DNA from: Thermohalobaculum sp050331335
GTDB lineage: Bacteria; Pseudomonadota; Alphaproteobacteria; Rhodobacterales; Rhodobacteraceae
Assembly: GCA_050331335.1 (NCBI GenBank)
Contig: JBHJGY010000132.1
Location: forward strand, 1 to 10,754
Direction: 5' to 3'
Length of the DNA stretch: 10,754 bases
Both the position numbers and the translations under genes were made by a program. Numbering within the stretch: the first letter of the stretch is position 1; the number at the start of each line of letters is the position of its first letter. A model generated the notes under the pieces. The model was not told the DNA's origin. It saw only the letters and a list, made by a program, of their open reading frames with translations, and searched no databases. Of the stretch, positions 1 through 8,125 are shown piece after piece.

Positions 1-141
1 CCGGGACCCGCTCCGAGCCAACAAGGAGCCGTCGAGCAGCGCCTCCAGCGCCGCCGCCGGATCCGGCACCCCCACGTGCTCGAGCACGGCCGTGGCCCCG
101 TCCCCCGGCGCCCCGTTGGCGGATCGGGACGCCAGTGGCCC

Positions 142-867
142 ATGATGGATGTAACGCCGATCAACTTACCGCTGCAGGAGCCCAAGCTTGGCGTGGTCTG
201 CGGTCTCGAGGACGAGCTGAAGGTCCTTGGCCGCTGGCGGCGCCATAAGATGGTCTTGACGGGTGTGACCGGGGCAAACCCGCTCCGGACCCGCCGGGCG
301 GTATTTGCGATGTGGAAAGAAGGCGCGCGGATGATCCTCTCCTGGGGTGTGGCCGGGGCGCTATCGCCTGATCTGGCGCCGGGGGATCTGATCCTGCCCG
401 ACGGGGTGGTGGGGCCGGACGGAGCCACCCATCCGCTGGCGTCCCATCTGTTCCCCGAGGAAGCGGGCGCGCCGGATGAGGCGCCGATGCTGATCGCGGG
501 CGCTGACACCATGGTCCTGCGGGCCGCGGATCGTGCGGCGCTGCGGACACGCACCGGCGCTGTAGCCGTGGATATGGAGACCCATATCATCGCCTAAGAC
601 TCGGCGGAGGCCGCTTTCCCGGCCGTGGCGATCCGGGCGATCGCGGACCCCGCCGGGGAGGATTTGCCCAGCTTCGTCGCCGAGGCGGTTGGGCCGGACG
701 GTCGGCCGAAACTCGGCGTGGTGCTCTCAGGGCTCGCACGGAACCCGGCCGCACTGCCCGGCCTGCTGCGGCTCAGCCGGGCCTATCGGCAGGGGCTCGA
801 CGCGCTCGCCGACTGCGCCGAAAGCGATGCGCTGGCCCGGCTGATCGCTGCGGTGCCGCGGATCTGA
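142..867 (+). pseudogene. Hopanoid-associated phosphorylase-like nucleoside phosphorylase, interrupted by an in-frame stop
   Basis: The translation resembles the nucleoside phosphorylase family in its hopanoid-associated (HpnG-like) branch. It has an N-terminal LGVVCGLEDE strand, a central GVAGALSPDLAPGDLILP phosphate/base-pocket region, and the VDMETH segment whose Glu normally binds ribose. A TAA at 595-597 stops translation after about 151 residues. The same frame then continues without a shift (SAEAAFPAVAIRAIADPA and onward) to TGA 865-867, giving a normal full length near 240 residues. The IRAIADP segment, which should carry the catalytic Asp, lies after the stop, so the truncated product is probably inactive. 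I chose ATG 142 because family similarity starts soon after it; no clear Shine-Dalgarno precedes it. Alternatives are a sequencing error or stop-codon readthrough. No other hopanoid gene is visible, so I give no symbol. Confidence 0.72.
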
Positions 868-889
868 CCCTGCATCGACCGCCGTCGCG

Positions 890-918
890 CTTGCCTCCGT
901 CGCTTGGCAAGGTAGGGT
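890..918 (+). promoter_or_regulatory. Weak promoter-like element with inverted repeat before the FAD oxidoreductase
   Basis: CTTGCC (890-895) and GGCAAG (906-911) form a 6-bp inverted repeat with a 10-nt spacer. The same stretch can be read as a -35-like TTGCCT (891-896), a 16-bp gap and a -10-like TAGGGT (913-918). Transcription would then start close to the ATG at 926, leaving almost no leader. The sequence could equally be a weak hairpin, or simply carry the AAGGTAGGG ribosome-binding region for the gene. This is a tentative call. Confidence 0.2.
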
Positions 919-925
919 CCCCAAG

Positions 926-2422
926 ATGCTGAGAGAGCCGGACCAAAGCGATATCGAGAGCCTCCACCGCGCTGCGGGCGACGGGGGCCCGCGCGGCGTC
1001 GCGGCGCGCTACGTCTCTGAGCCGCGGGACCGCTATCTCGGCCGCGCCGCAACCGTGCTGGCCCCTGCGAGCACGGCTGCGGTCGCCGAGGTGATCCGTG
1101 AGGCGCGGGCCAGGCAGATCGGGATTGTGCCCTATGCGGGCGGCACCGGTCTGGTTGGCGGCCAGGTGTCGCTGGCGGGACCGCTGCCGGCGGTGCTCTC
1201 GCTTGAGCGGATGGACCGGATCCGGTCGGTTTCCGCCCCGGACAACGCCCTCGTTGCAGAGGCCGGTGTGATCCTGGCGGATGTGCAGTCCGCGGCGGCG
1301 GCGGCGGGGCGCCTTTTCCCCCTCTCGTTGGCTGCGGAGGGCTCGGCGCGCATCGGCGGCAATCTGGCGACGAATGCGGGTGGGGTGCAGGTATTGCGCT
1401 ATGGCAATGCGCGTGAGCTATGCCTGGGCGTCGAGGCGGTGTTGCCCGATGGTTCGGTGCATCACGGTCTCAAACTCCTGCGCAAAGACAATATGGGCTA
1501 CGATTTGCGCCATCTGCTGATCGGCTCAGAGGGCACACTTGGGGTGATCACGGCGGCGGCGCTGAAGCTCTTTCCGCGGCCGGCTGAGACGGTGACGGCG
1601 ATGGTGGCCGTGCCGCACCCGGCCGCTGCCGTCGGCTTGTTGGGGCGGCTGCGCGATCGGCTGGGCGACGGGATATCGGCCTTCGAGTTGGTCGCCGGGC
1701 AAGGGCTCGCATTTTTGGCAGAGCATTTCGAGGGTTGGAGCGATCCGTTGTCCGGCGGGCCGACCTGGCGGGTCCTGCTGGAGGTGGGCGCGCCGCCTGA
1801 GACAGACCTTGCAAATCGCACCGAAGCAGCACTCGCCGAGGCTTTCGAGGACGGTCTCGCCACCGATGGCGCGATCGCCGCCTCCATCGCCCAGGCGCGC
1901 GAGATGTGGTGGATCCGAGAGACGATCCCGGAGGCGAACCGCAAGGTGGGTGCCATCGCCTATCACGACATGTCGGTGCCGATCAGCCGGATCCCCGATT
2001 TCATCTCGGCAGGTGAGCGCCTGGTCTCGGAGATACAGCAGGGGCTGCGGATCAACTGTTTCGGCCATATCGGCGATGGGAACCTGCACTACAATATCTT
2101 CCCCCCGGAAGGGGCGACCAAGGCAGACTTCGTGCATCTTCGGGAGCGGGTCACCGGCGCGCTGCATGAGCAAGTGCACCGGTTCGGCGGCTCCATCTCG
2201 GCCGAGCACGGCATCGGCCGCGCAAAAACGGGGGATCTGCAGCGTTTCGGCGATCCGGCAAAACTTGCGGTGATGCGGTCGATCAAGGCCGCGCTCGACC
2301 CGGTCGGGATCATGAACCCTGGGGCGCTGTTTGGCGAATGGGCCGCGGCGGTGTCCGGATCTGGGCCGGCAGTCGAAGCGGGACCGGGCAGCGAAGCCGC
2401 CGATGGCACGAATGTTGGGTGA
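926..2422 (+). CDS. FAD-linked oxidoreductase (GlcD / D-2-hydroxyglutarate dehydrogenase / D-lactate dehydrogenase type)
   Basis: This 498-residue protein has the two-domain layout of FAD-linked 2-hydroxyacid dehydrogenases. An N-terminal FAD-binding PCMH domain contains PYAGGTGLVGGQ (residues 69-80) and a GGNLATNAGG stretch near residue 145. The C-terminal FAD-oxidase domain contains GHIGDGNLHYN (about residue 380), which supplies metal and substrate ligands, and AEHGIGRAK (about 427), ending in the typical DPVGIMNPGALF. Such enzymes oxidise D-2-hydroxyacids (glycolate, D-lactate, D-2-hydroxyglutarate) and pass electrons to a quinone or an electron-transfer flavoprotein. The exact substrate cannot be read from the sequence. 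About 25 low-complexity residues follow the conserved end. ATG 926 fits the N-terminal family boundary, with AAGGTAGGG at 909-917 as a loosely spaced ribosome site. It follows the broken phosphorylase by 58 bp and is convergent with the cold-shock gene. Confidence 0.88.
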   Translation: MLREPDQSDIESLHRAAGDGGPRGVAARYVSEPRDRYLGRAATVLAPASTAAVAEVIREARARQIGIVPYAGGTGLVGGQVSLAGPLPAVLSLERMDRIRSVSAPDNALVAEAGVILADVQSAAAAAGRLFPLSLAAEGSARIGGNLATNAGGVQVLRYGNARELCLGVEAVLPDGSVHHGLKLLRKDNMGYDLRHLLIGSEGTLGVITAAALKLFPRPAETVTAMVAVPHPAAAVGLLGRLRDRLGDGISAFELVAGQGLAFLAEHFEGWSDPLSGGPTWRVLLEVGAPPETDLANRTEAALAEAFEDGLATDGAIAASIAQAREMWWIRETIPEANRKVGAIAYHDMSVPISRIPDFISAGERLVSEIQQGLRINCFGHIGDGNLHYNIFPPEGATKADFVHLRERVTGALHEQVHRFGGSISAEHGIGRAKTGDLQRFGDPAKLAVMRSIKAALDPVGIMNPGALFGEWAAAVSGSGPAVEAGPGSEAADGTNVG

Positions 2423-2424
2423 GA

Positions 2425-2458
2425 ACCCCCGGTGACGGGAGCTCTCTCGATAGGGGGT
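2425..2458. terminator. Possible bidirectional stem between convergent genes
   Basis: ACCCCC (2425-2430) and GGGGGT (2453-2458) can form a 6-bp stem around a 22-nt loop. The element fills the short gap between two genes that end toward each other. Neither strand shows a U-tract, so it is at best a weak or Rho-assisted terminator. The call rests on position and pairing only. Confidence 0.25.
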
Positions 2459-2464
2459 GCCGGC

Positions 2465-2671
2465 TCAGAGCGGGCGGATGTCGTCCGCCATCATACGGCC
2501 GTCGCGGCCAGATCTGATCTCGAACTCGACCTTCTGATTGTCACGAAGTCCGTCGAGCCCGGCGGCGCGTACGGCAGTTATGTGAACGAATACGTCCTTG
2601 CCGCCCTCGTCGGGAGCGATAAAGCCGTAGCCTTTCTCGGAGTTGAACCACTTGACGGTTCCGGTGGCCAT
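2465..2671 (-). CDS. cspA: CspA-family cold-shock protein
   Basis: A 68-residue, single-domain cold-shock protein, the usual length for the family. It begins MATGTVKWFNSEKGYGFI, carries the RNP1 motif KGYGFI (about residues 13-18) and RNP2 VFVHI (about 27-31), and closes with EFEIRSGRDGRMMADDIRPL. These OB-fold proteins bind single-stranded nucleic acid, melt RNA structure and help translation and transcription antitermination, especially on cold or stress. AGAGGA (2685-2680 on the minus strand) lies 8 nt upstream of the ATG and is a reasonable ribosome site. The gene is divergent from miaA and convergent with the FAD oxidoreductase, so it is probably monocistronic. Alphaproteobacteria normally have several paralogs, so the symbol marks the family and not strict orthology. 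Confidence 0.95.
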   Translation of the reverse strand: MATGTVKWFNSEKGYGFIAPDEGGKDVFVHITAVRAAGLDGLRDNQKVEFEIRSGRDGRMMADDIRPL

Positions 2672-2754
2672 GTCGTCAGTCCTCTGTGTCTTCGGGCGGG
2701 TGCCCAGTCCTTCTTGCGGCGCGTTGCCCCAGCGGACTGCAGTTCAAGACACCA

Positions 2755-2778
2755 CCCCGGACCATGTTGTGGCCGGGG
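2755..2778 (-). promoter_or_regulatory. Stable hairpin in the presumed cold-shock mRNA leader
   Basis: CCCCGG (2755-2760) pairs perfectly with CCGGGG (2773-2778). Inside it CCA (2762-2764) pairs with TGG (2770-2772) past one bulged A, around a 5-nt loop. The element lies 84 bp upstream of the cold-shock start codon, within the transcript expected from the candidate promoter. Cold-shock messages commonly have long structured leaders, so a role in temperature-dependent translation is plausible but inferred. Confidence 0.35.
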
Positions 2779-2820
2779 ACGAGGACGAGAAGGCCAATCC
2801 TTGCGAGCAAACGCGGGGCG

Positions 2821-2849
2821 ACCCTACGTGATTCCCGGGATATCCGCAA
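2821..2849 (-). promoter_or_regulatory. Candidate promoter for the cold-shock gene
   Basis: On the minus strand TTGCGG (2849-2844) is followed after 17 bp by TAGGGT (2826-2821). Each box matches the sigma-70 consensus at three of six positions and the spacing is ideal. Transcription would start near 2814 and give a leader of roughly 140 nt, which suits a cold-shock gene. The boxes are weak, and in GC-rich DNA such matches occur by chance. Confidence 0.3.
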
Positions 2850-2895
2850 CGAAAGGAGGGATCGACCGGCGAGACCTGACGTGGGTGGCCAGCGC

Positions 2896-3855
2896 ATGAT
2901 CGGGGAGCTGCGTCCGGCATCCGAGGTGGGTGACGACCGGCCCGCGCCGCTTCTCATCACAGGCCCCACGGCTTCGGGCAAGTCCGAGCTCGCGGCACGG
3001 GTTGGGGAGGTGGTGATCAATGCGGACAGCCAGCAGGTCTATGCCGACTGGCAGATCCTCACCGCGCGTCCGGAACCCGAGGAAGTCGCGCAGCGTCCCC
3101 ACAAGCTTTACGGCCATGTCGGGCTTGACGAGACCTACTCGGTCGGGCGGTGGGTCAGAGAGGTGGCGGCTGCGCTGGCCGAGGCCCAGGCCGCCGGTCG
3201 TCGCGTGGTGATCGTGGGCGGCACGGGGCTCTACTTCAAGGCGTTGACCGTGGGGCTGGTGGATCTTCCGGAGACCCCGCGTGAGCTGCGCGCTTTGGCT
3301 GAGGCGGAACTCGAGCGCTTGGGGCTCGCCGGCTTCGCCGCGGCGCTGGCCGAGCGCGATCCTCAGACGCTCGCCCAGATCGATCGCTCGAACCCGATGC
3401 GCCTGCTCCGTGCCTTCGAAGTGTTGGAGATGACCGGGGACGGCCTTGCGGCCTGGCAACAGCGCACGGCACCTCCGCTGTTGCCCTTGGCCAAAACGGT
3501 GCCGATCGCGCTGATGCCGCCGCGCGACTGGCTCTATGCGCGCTGCGAGGCCCGGTTCGATCGGATGATTGCGCGGGGGGCGCTGGACGAGGTTCGGGCC
3601 GTGATGGCACTTGGGCCGCCGCCCGAGGCACCGGGGCTGAAGGCCGTCGGCGCACCGGAACTGATGGCCCATCTGCGCGGTGAGACCGATCTTGAAACCG
3701 CGATTGCGGCTGGCAAGACCGCCACCCGCCGCTATGCCAAGCGCCAACTCACCTGGATCCGCAATCAAATGTCCGCCTGGCGAAAAATTCCGGTGCCTCT
3801 CGACCCTTCGGCACTTGCCGGTCTCGTCAACGGACTAACTCAAAATTCACCATGA
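2896..3855 (+). CDS. miaA: tRNA dimethylallyltransferase (MiaA)
   Basis: A 319-residue IPP transferase that adds a dimethylallyl group to N6 of A37 in tRNAs reading codons that begin with U. The Walker A/P-loop GPTASGKS is at residues 23-30. It is followed by the family motifs INADSQQVYADW, RPHKLYGHV, VIVGGTGLYFKAL, DRSNPMRLLRAFEV and the C-terminal TRRYAKRQLTWIRNQ. Length and motif order are normal for the family. ATG 2896 was chosen for the family N-terminus. An in-frame GTG at 2881 is possible and is nearer to the only strong Shine-Dalgarno match, AAGGAGG at 2853-2859, though still 21 nt away. The gene is divergent from the cold-shock gene and ends 46 bp before a small ORF, with no terminator in between. 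Confidence 0.95.
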   Translation: MIGELRPASEVGDDRPAPLLITGPTASGKSELAARVGEVVINADSQQVYADWQILTARPEPEEVAQRPHKLYGHVGLDETYSVGRWVREVAAALAEAQAAGRRVVIVGGTGLYFKALTVGLVDLPETPRELRALAEAELERLGLAGFAAALAERDPQTLAQIDRSNPMRLLRAFEVLEMTGDGLAAWQQRTAPPLLPLAKTVPIALMPPRDWLYARCEARFDRMIARGALDEVRAVMALGPPPEAPGLKAVGAPELMAHLRGETDLETAIAAGKTATRRYAKRQLTWIRNQMSAWRKIPVPLDPSALAGLVNGLTQNSP

Positions 3856-3901
3856 CGTAGCTATTGCCACCCCTGCCGTTCAATCGTCGTTAGGAGACCC
3901 C

Positions 3902-4006
3902 ATGACCCCCGATGTGACGCTGCCTCGCCCTGCCCGTGGCCGTCTGACGCCGCGGTGCGTCGTCGGCTTGGTCGCCTTCGCCCTGACCCTTGCCTTCAGC
4001 CGCTAA
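3902..4006 (+). CDS. Putative 34-residue small hydrophobic protein
   Basis: A short ORF starts at ATG 3902, 5 nt after a clear AGGAG (3892-3896), and ends with TAA 4004-4006. Its product has a basic, proline-rich N-terminal half and a hydrophobic C-terminal stretch VVGLVAFALTLAF followed by Ser-Arg. That is the shape of a small single-pass membrane protein or of a signal anchor left by a longer gene. It lies 46 bp after miaA and 107 bp before a lipoprotein gene. I do not recognise the family. The ribosome site and composition support translation, but the short length makes a chance ORF possible. Confidence 0.42.
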   Translation: MTPDVTLPRPARGRLTPRCVVGLVAFALTLAFSR

Positions 4007-4113
4007 GTTTGCCGTTTCGGCAGGGGATTTCGGGGCGACGGCGGCGCGAAATAAGCCTTGACCCGCTCCTGGCCTTCGTCGAGCTTTCAGCAGGATGCGG
4101 CGGAGGCCATGCG

Positions 4114-4725
4114 ATGCGCACAAACCGGATCAGCCGTAAAATCGAGCGCACCGCCGCAATCTTGGCGGCCCTCGTACTTGTCGGCTGCCAAACGACCGCG
4201 GACGATGCGGCCGGGCCTGTGCCCGGCCAGCTTCCCTCCCTGGCCCAGGTAAAGATGGATTGGCAGGTTACCGAACACGGGCCCTGTGTCGTGACGCCGC
4301 CGCCGGTCGCGTTGCAGCCGATGCCGGCCTGCTCGCCCGCCAGCACCTTCCCCGGCTATGTGTTTCTTGGCGTGCCCTATCTGGGCACCGCGCTCAGCAT
4401 CGGCGGCGCCATCGCCGTCAGCGAAGCCTCGGCCTGCCGCGGCGATGCGCTCGCAACCCTCAACTACAACCGCCAGGTGGCGAAGCTTCTCGCCCAGCAA
4501 TGCATGACGCCGTCGGACATTCTGGAGATGCAAGGTGCGCTCGGACGGCTCGAGTTGCTGGCAGATGGTCCGACAGGCGAGATCGATCCCGCCACCTTCG
4601 AGGCCATGAAGATCTGGCACGCGACGCTCGATCGCGATCAAACGGACTTCGGCCCGACCAAGGAGTTCGGTGCCCGGGTGATCCAATCGGCCGGCCCGCG
4701 GGCGGCCGTCGGGCGTTACCCGTGA
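4114..4725 (+). CDS. Putative lipoprotein with a peptidoglycan-binding-like C-terminal region
   Basis: The 203-residue product starts with a basic n-region, a hydrophobic core and the lipobox LVGC, with the lipidated Cys at residue 25 followed by Gln. This predicts a lipoprotein that is probably sent to the outer membrane. ATG 4114 is preceded at 7 nt by GGCGGAGG (4099-4106). The middle contains a hydrophobic, Gly-rich segment (about residues 77-105, FPGYVFLGVPYLGTALSIGG) and several Cys. Residues about 128-176 (ILEMQGALGRLELLADG, then DPATFEAMKIWHATL) recall the three-helix peptidoglycan-binding domain pattern of L..LG, DG.., P.T..A...W. That is an inference from pattern only. The neighbours do not reveal a function. 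Confidence 0.75.
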   Translation: MRTNRISRKIERTAAILAALVLVGCQTTADDAAGPVPGQLPSLAQVKMDWQVTEHGPCVVTPPPVALQPMPACSPASTFPGYVFLGVPYLGTALSIGGAIAVSEASACRGDALATLNYNRQVAKLLAQQCMTPSDILEMQGALGRLELLADGPTGEIDPATFEAMKIWHATLDRDQTDFGPTKEFGARVIQSAGPRAAVGRYP

Positions 4726-4752
4726 CCCGTGTCTCGGGTCGGCCTGGGGCTG

Positions 4753-4778
4753 TTGCGCAATTGCCGCCATCTGCGCAA
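4753..4778. repeat. Perfect 7-bp inverted repeat between the lipoprotein gene and the ilv leader
   Basis: TTGCGCA (4753-4759) and TGCGCAA (4772-4778) are perfect inverted copies with a 12-nt spacer. Their centres are 19 bp apart, close to two helical turns. The left arm extended by one base is itself the palindrome TTGCGCAA. It could be a transcription-factor operator for the downstream operon or a stem at the end of the upstream transcript. A separate stem, GACCCG/CGGGTC (4724-4740), starts right at the lipoprotein stop codon. Confidence 0.4.
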
Positions 4779-4792
4779 GGATGTTTTGTCGA

Positions 4793-4814
4793 GCGGCGGC
4801 TTGCCGCATTTTTT
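4793..4814 (+). terminator. Intrinsic terminator after the lipoprotein gene
   Basis: GCGGC (4793-4797) pairs with GCCGC (4803-4807) around the loop GGCTT. The stem is followed by one A and then six T (4809-4814), the expected form of a Rho-independent terminator on the plus strand. It lies 67 bp after the lipoprotein stop codon and ahead of the ilv leader, so it likely insulates the ilv operon from upstream transcription. Confidence 0.6.
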
Positions 4815-4828
4815 GCAGCGTAACTGTG

Positions 4829-4856
4829 TTGACCACCGGCGGCCGTATGATACCTC
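4829..4856 (+). promoter_or_regulatory. Candidate promoter for the ilv leader and operon
   Basis: TTGACC (4829-4834) matches the -35 consensus at five of six positions. After 16 bp comes TACCTC (4851-4856), preceded by TG at 4848-4849 as in an extended -10. Transcription would begin near 4863, about 20 nt before the leader ORF ATG at 4882. It sits directly after the intrinsic terminator, which suits an independent promoter. The -10 box is poor; TATGAT at 4846 looks better but is only 11 bp from the -35. Confidence 0.4.
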
Positions 4857-4881
4857 TGCGATGCAACACGCGGAGCGGGCG

Positions 4882-4929
4882 ATGACACTTCCGATCGTAG
4901 GTAGGGTGCACGGGGACCGGCGGGCTTAA
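4882..4929 (+). CDS. Putative ilv leader peptide (15 residues)
   Basis: ATG 4882 lies 6 nt after GGAG (4872-4875). It opens a short ORF ending with TAA 4927-4929, whose product is MTLPIVGRVHGDRRA. Leu, Ile and two Val codons fall in the first nine positions, the end products whose charged tRNAs would be sensed in attenuation of an ilv operon. The second half of the ORF runs through the 5' arm of a long hairpin and its stop codon lies in that hairpin's loop. An in-frame ATG at 4861 would give 22 residues but lacks a ribosome site and may precede the transcript start. The regulatory-codon run is shorter than in the enterobacterial ilvB or ilvGMEDA leaders, so the role is inferred from position. 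Confidence 0.5.
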   Translation: MTLPIVGRVHGDRRA

Positions 4930-4978
4930 GGCCCGTCCGACCCGTGCGCACGAGAGGCCCCCACCCGGGGGCTTTTTT
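4906..4978 (+). terminator. Attenuator: long leader hairpin followed by an intrinsic terminator upstream of ilvB
   Basis: GTGC-ACGGG (4906-4914) pairs with CCCGT-(CG)-GCAC (4941-4951). Inside, CGGGC (4921-4925) pairs with GCCCG (4931-4935) around TTAAG. Five bases later GCCCCC (4957-4962) pairs with GGGGGC (4967-4972) around ACCC, followed by six T (4973-4978), a textbook Rho-independent terminator. It lies 44 bp before the ilvB ATG, with the whole operon downstream, so it must be passed conditionally. Segment 4906-4918 could instead pair with 4956-4964 (nine pairs with two bulges), which would disrupt the terminator. The layout of leader ORF, competing stems and terminator matches translation-coupled attenuation of amino-acid operons. 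Confidence 0.68.
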
Positions 4979-5022
4979 GTTGTCGCGTGCCTCAAGGGCG
5001 GCCAGCCAAACGGAGAGAGACG

Positions 5023-6800
<1,778 letters not shown>

Positions 6801-6804
<4 letters not shown>

Positions 6805-8096
6805 GCCCGACAGCGGCGGAGACAAGGGCGACCGAGGGGGCGGGGGACCGCCGCGAGCCGGACGGCGCCGCCGGGGATGCGCGGCTGCGCGTTTTCGAGA
6901 GCCGTGGCGGATGGCAGGTCGGCATCCTCGGCGGCGCTTTCGCTTTTCTGATACTCGCGGCCATGCTGGCCTCGGCGGCGCTGAGCATGCGGGCGGACGG
7001 CATGGTCACCGTGCCTGTGGATATGCGGACCTTCTGGGCGGCGGCCGTGCTCGCCTGGGGCGGCGAGGCCGTTGCCGCCCACGATCTCGCCCGGCTCGAG
7101 GCCGTCCACCAGGGCGGGCGGGATGTCTGGATGATCTGGACCTACCCGCCGGGGCTCACCGTCCTCATCGCCCCGTTGGGGGCGCTGACATTCATCGAAG
7201 CCTGGGTGCTTTTCACGGTGCTCTCCTTGGGCGCGATCATCCTTGCCGTGCGGCCCTATTGCAGCGGCATGGTCCCCCCGCTCTTGTGTTTCGCGCTGGC
7301 TCCGGCTTGGATCCCGACCTTGTATATCGGCCAGACGACGGCGCTCTGGTCGGCGACGCTCCTTGCAGCGCTCTGGGCCTTGCGCGGCGGGCGGCCGGTG
7401 CTTGCCGGCGTGCTGATCGGCCTTCTCACCCTGAAGCCGCAGCTTGGCCTCTTGATCCCGGTGGCTCTCATCGCGGCGGGCGCCTGGCGCACCATCGGCG
7501 CCGCGACGGTGACCACCGTTCTCGTGGCGGCCGTCCCGAGCTTTTACACAGGGGTGGAGATTTGGCCGGCGCTGTTCGAGGCCGGGCGCCTCCATGCCGA
7601 TCGGATAGCCCTCAGCATCCCAAATCTCAGCGCGATGTGCAGCCCATTGTCTGCCCTCATTGGGCTGGGGATCGCGCCGGAGGTGGCGGCCTTCCTGCAA
7701 GCCGGCCTAAGCCTTGGCGCGGCGATCGCCGTTTGGATCGCGTGGCGCCGGTCCGCCGTTTCCCCGGATCTCAAAGCGGCGGTTTTGATGGCGGCGATCC
7801 TGCTCTCGACCCCGTATCTGTGGTTTTACGAGACGGCCATGCTGCCCCTGGTCGCGCTCTTTCTCGTGCGGGCTGGGGCGCTGCGCTTGCGCAGGGCGGG
7901 CCTTGTGGTCTTTGCGCTGCTTTGGCTGGGCACGGCCCCGCCGATGCTCCTGCATATGCTGCACCCGGAGAGCCCCGATATCGAGACCCGTCTTTTCGCC
8001 GTTCCCGTCGTCTTGCTCGCGATGGCCCTGGCGCTTGCAGCACTGGCACGCGGGCCCGCCGACGCACCGCTTGCGCCGGCTCGCCGGTCCGGTTAG
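6801..8096 (+). CDS. Polytopic membrane protein, probable GT87/DUF2029-family glycosyltransferase
   Basis: A 431-residue protein with a charged N-terminal tail of about 35 residues and roughly nine to eleven hydrophobic segments, the first at about residues 38-62. After that first segment comes VPVDMRTFWAAAVLA, with Asp74 in the place of the loop Asp typical of GT-C enzymes. Later segments contain WTYPPGLTVLIAPLG, LYIGQTTALW and LTLKPQLGLLIP, which resemble the GQ and KPQ landmarks of GT87 (PimE-like) polyprenyl-phosphate-sugar transferases. The sugar and acceptor are unknown. The GTG start at 6801 overlaps the ilvB TGA (sequence GTGA), suggesting translational coupling. ilvN follows after 29 bp. 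It is an envelope gene inside an amino-acid operon. The assignment rests on topology and motifs. Confidence 0.72.
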
Positions 8097-8125
8097 GGCA
8101 GCGCACAACCGCCAAGGAGATCGCC

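Noticed and set aside
1..141. Possible minus-strand coding segment at the left edge (open frame reading ATAVLEHVGVPDPAAALEA...), with a GTG at 87
   Set aside because: The plus-strand frames over the same bases have equally GC-rich third positions. No ATG or ribosome site supports a minus-strand start, and the segment is cut by the window edge. I cannot decide what this stretch encodes.
2432..2899. Plus-strand open frame across the cold-shock gene
   Set aside because: The minus strand encodes an unmistakable CspA-type protein here, so this frame is its shadow.
4010..4022. TGCCG-TTT-CGGCA stem just after the small ORF as a terminator
   Set aside because: The stem is only 5 bp with a 3-nt loop and no T-tract follows. 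It is too weak to call.
4058..4086. TTGACC at 4058-4063 as a promoter for the lipoprotein gene
   Set aside because: At 17 bp the only -10 candidate is GAGCTT, which matches poorly. The -35 alone is not enough.
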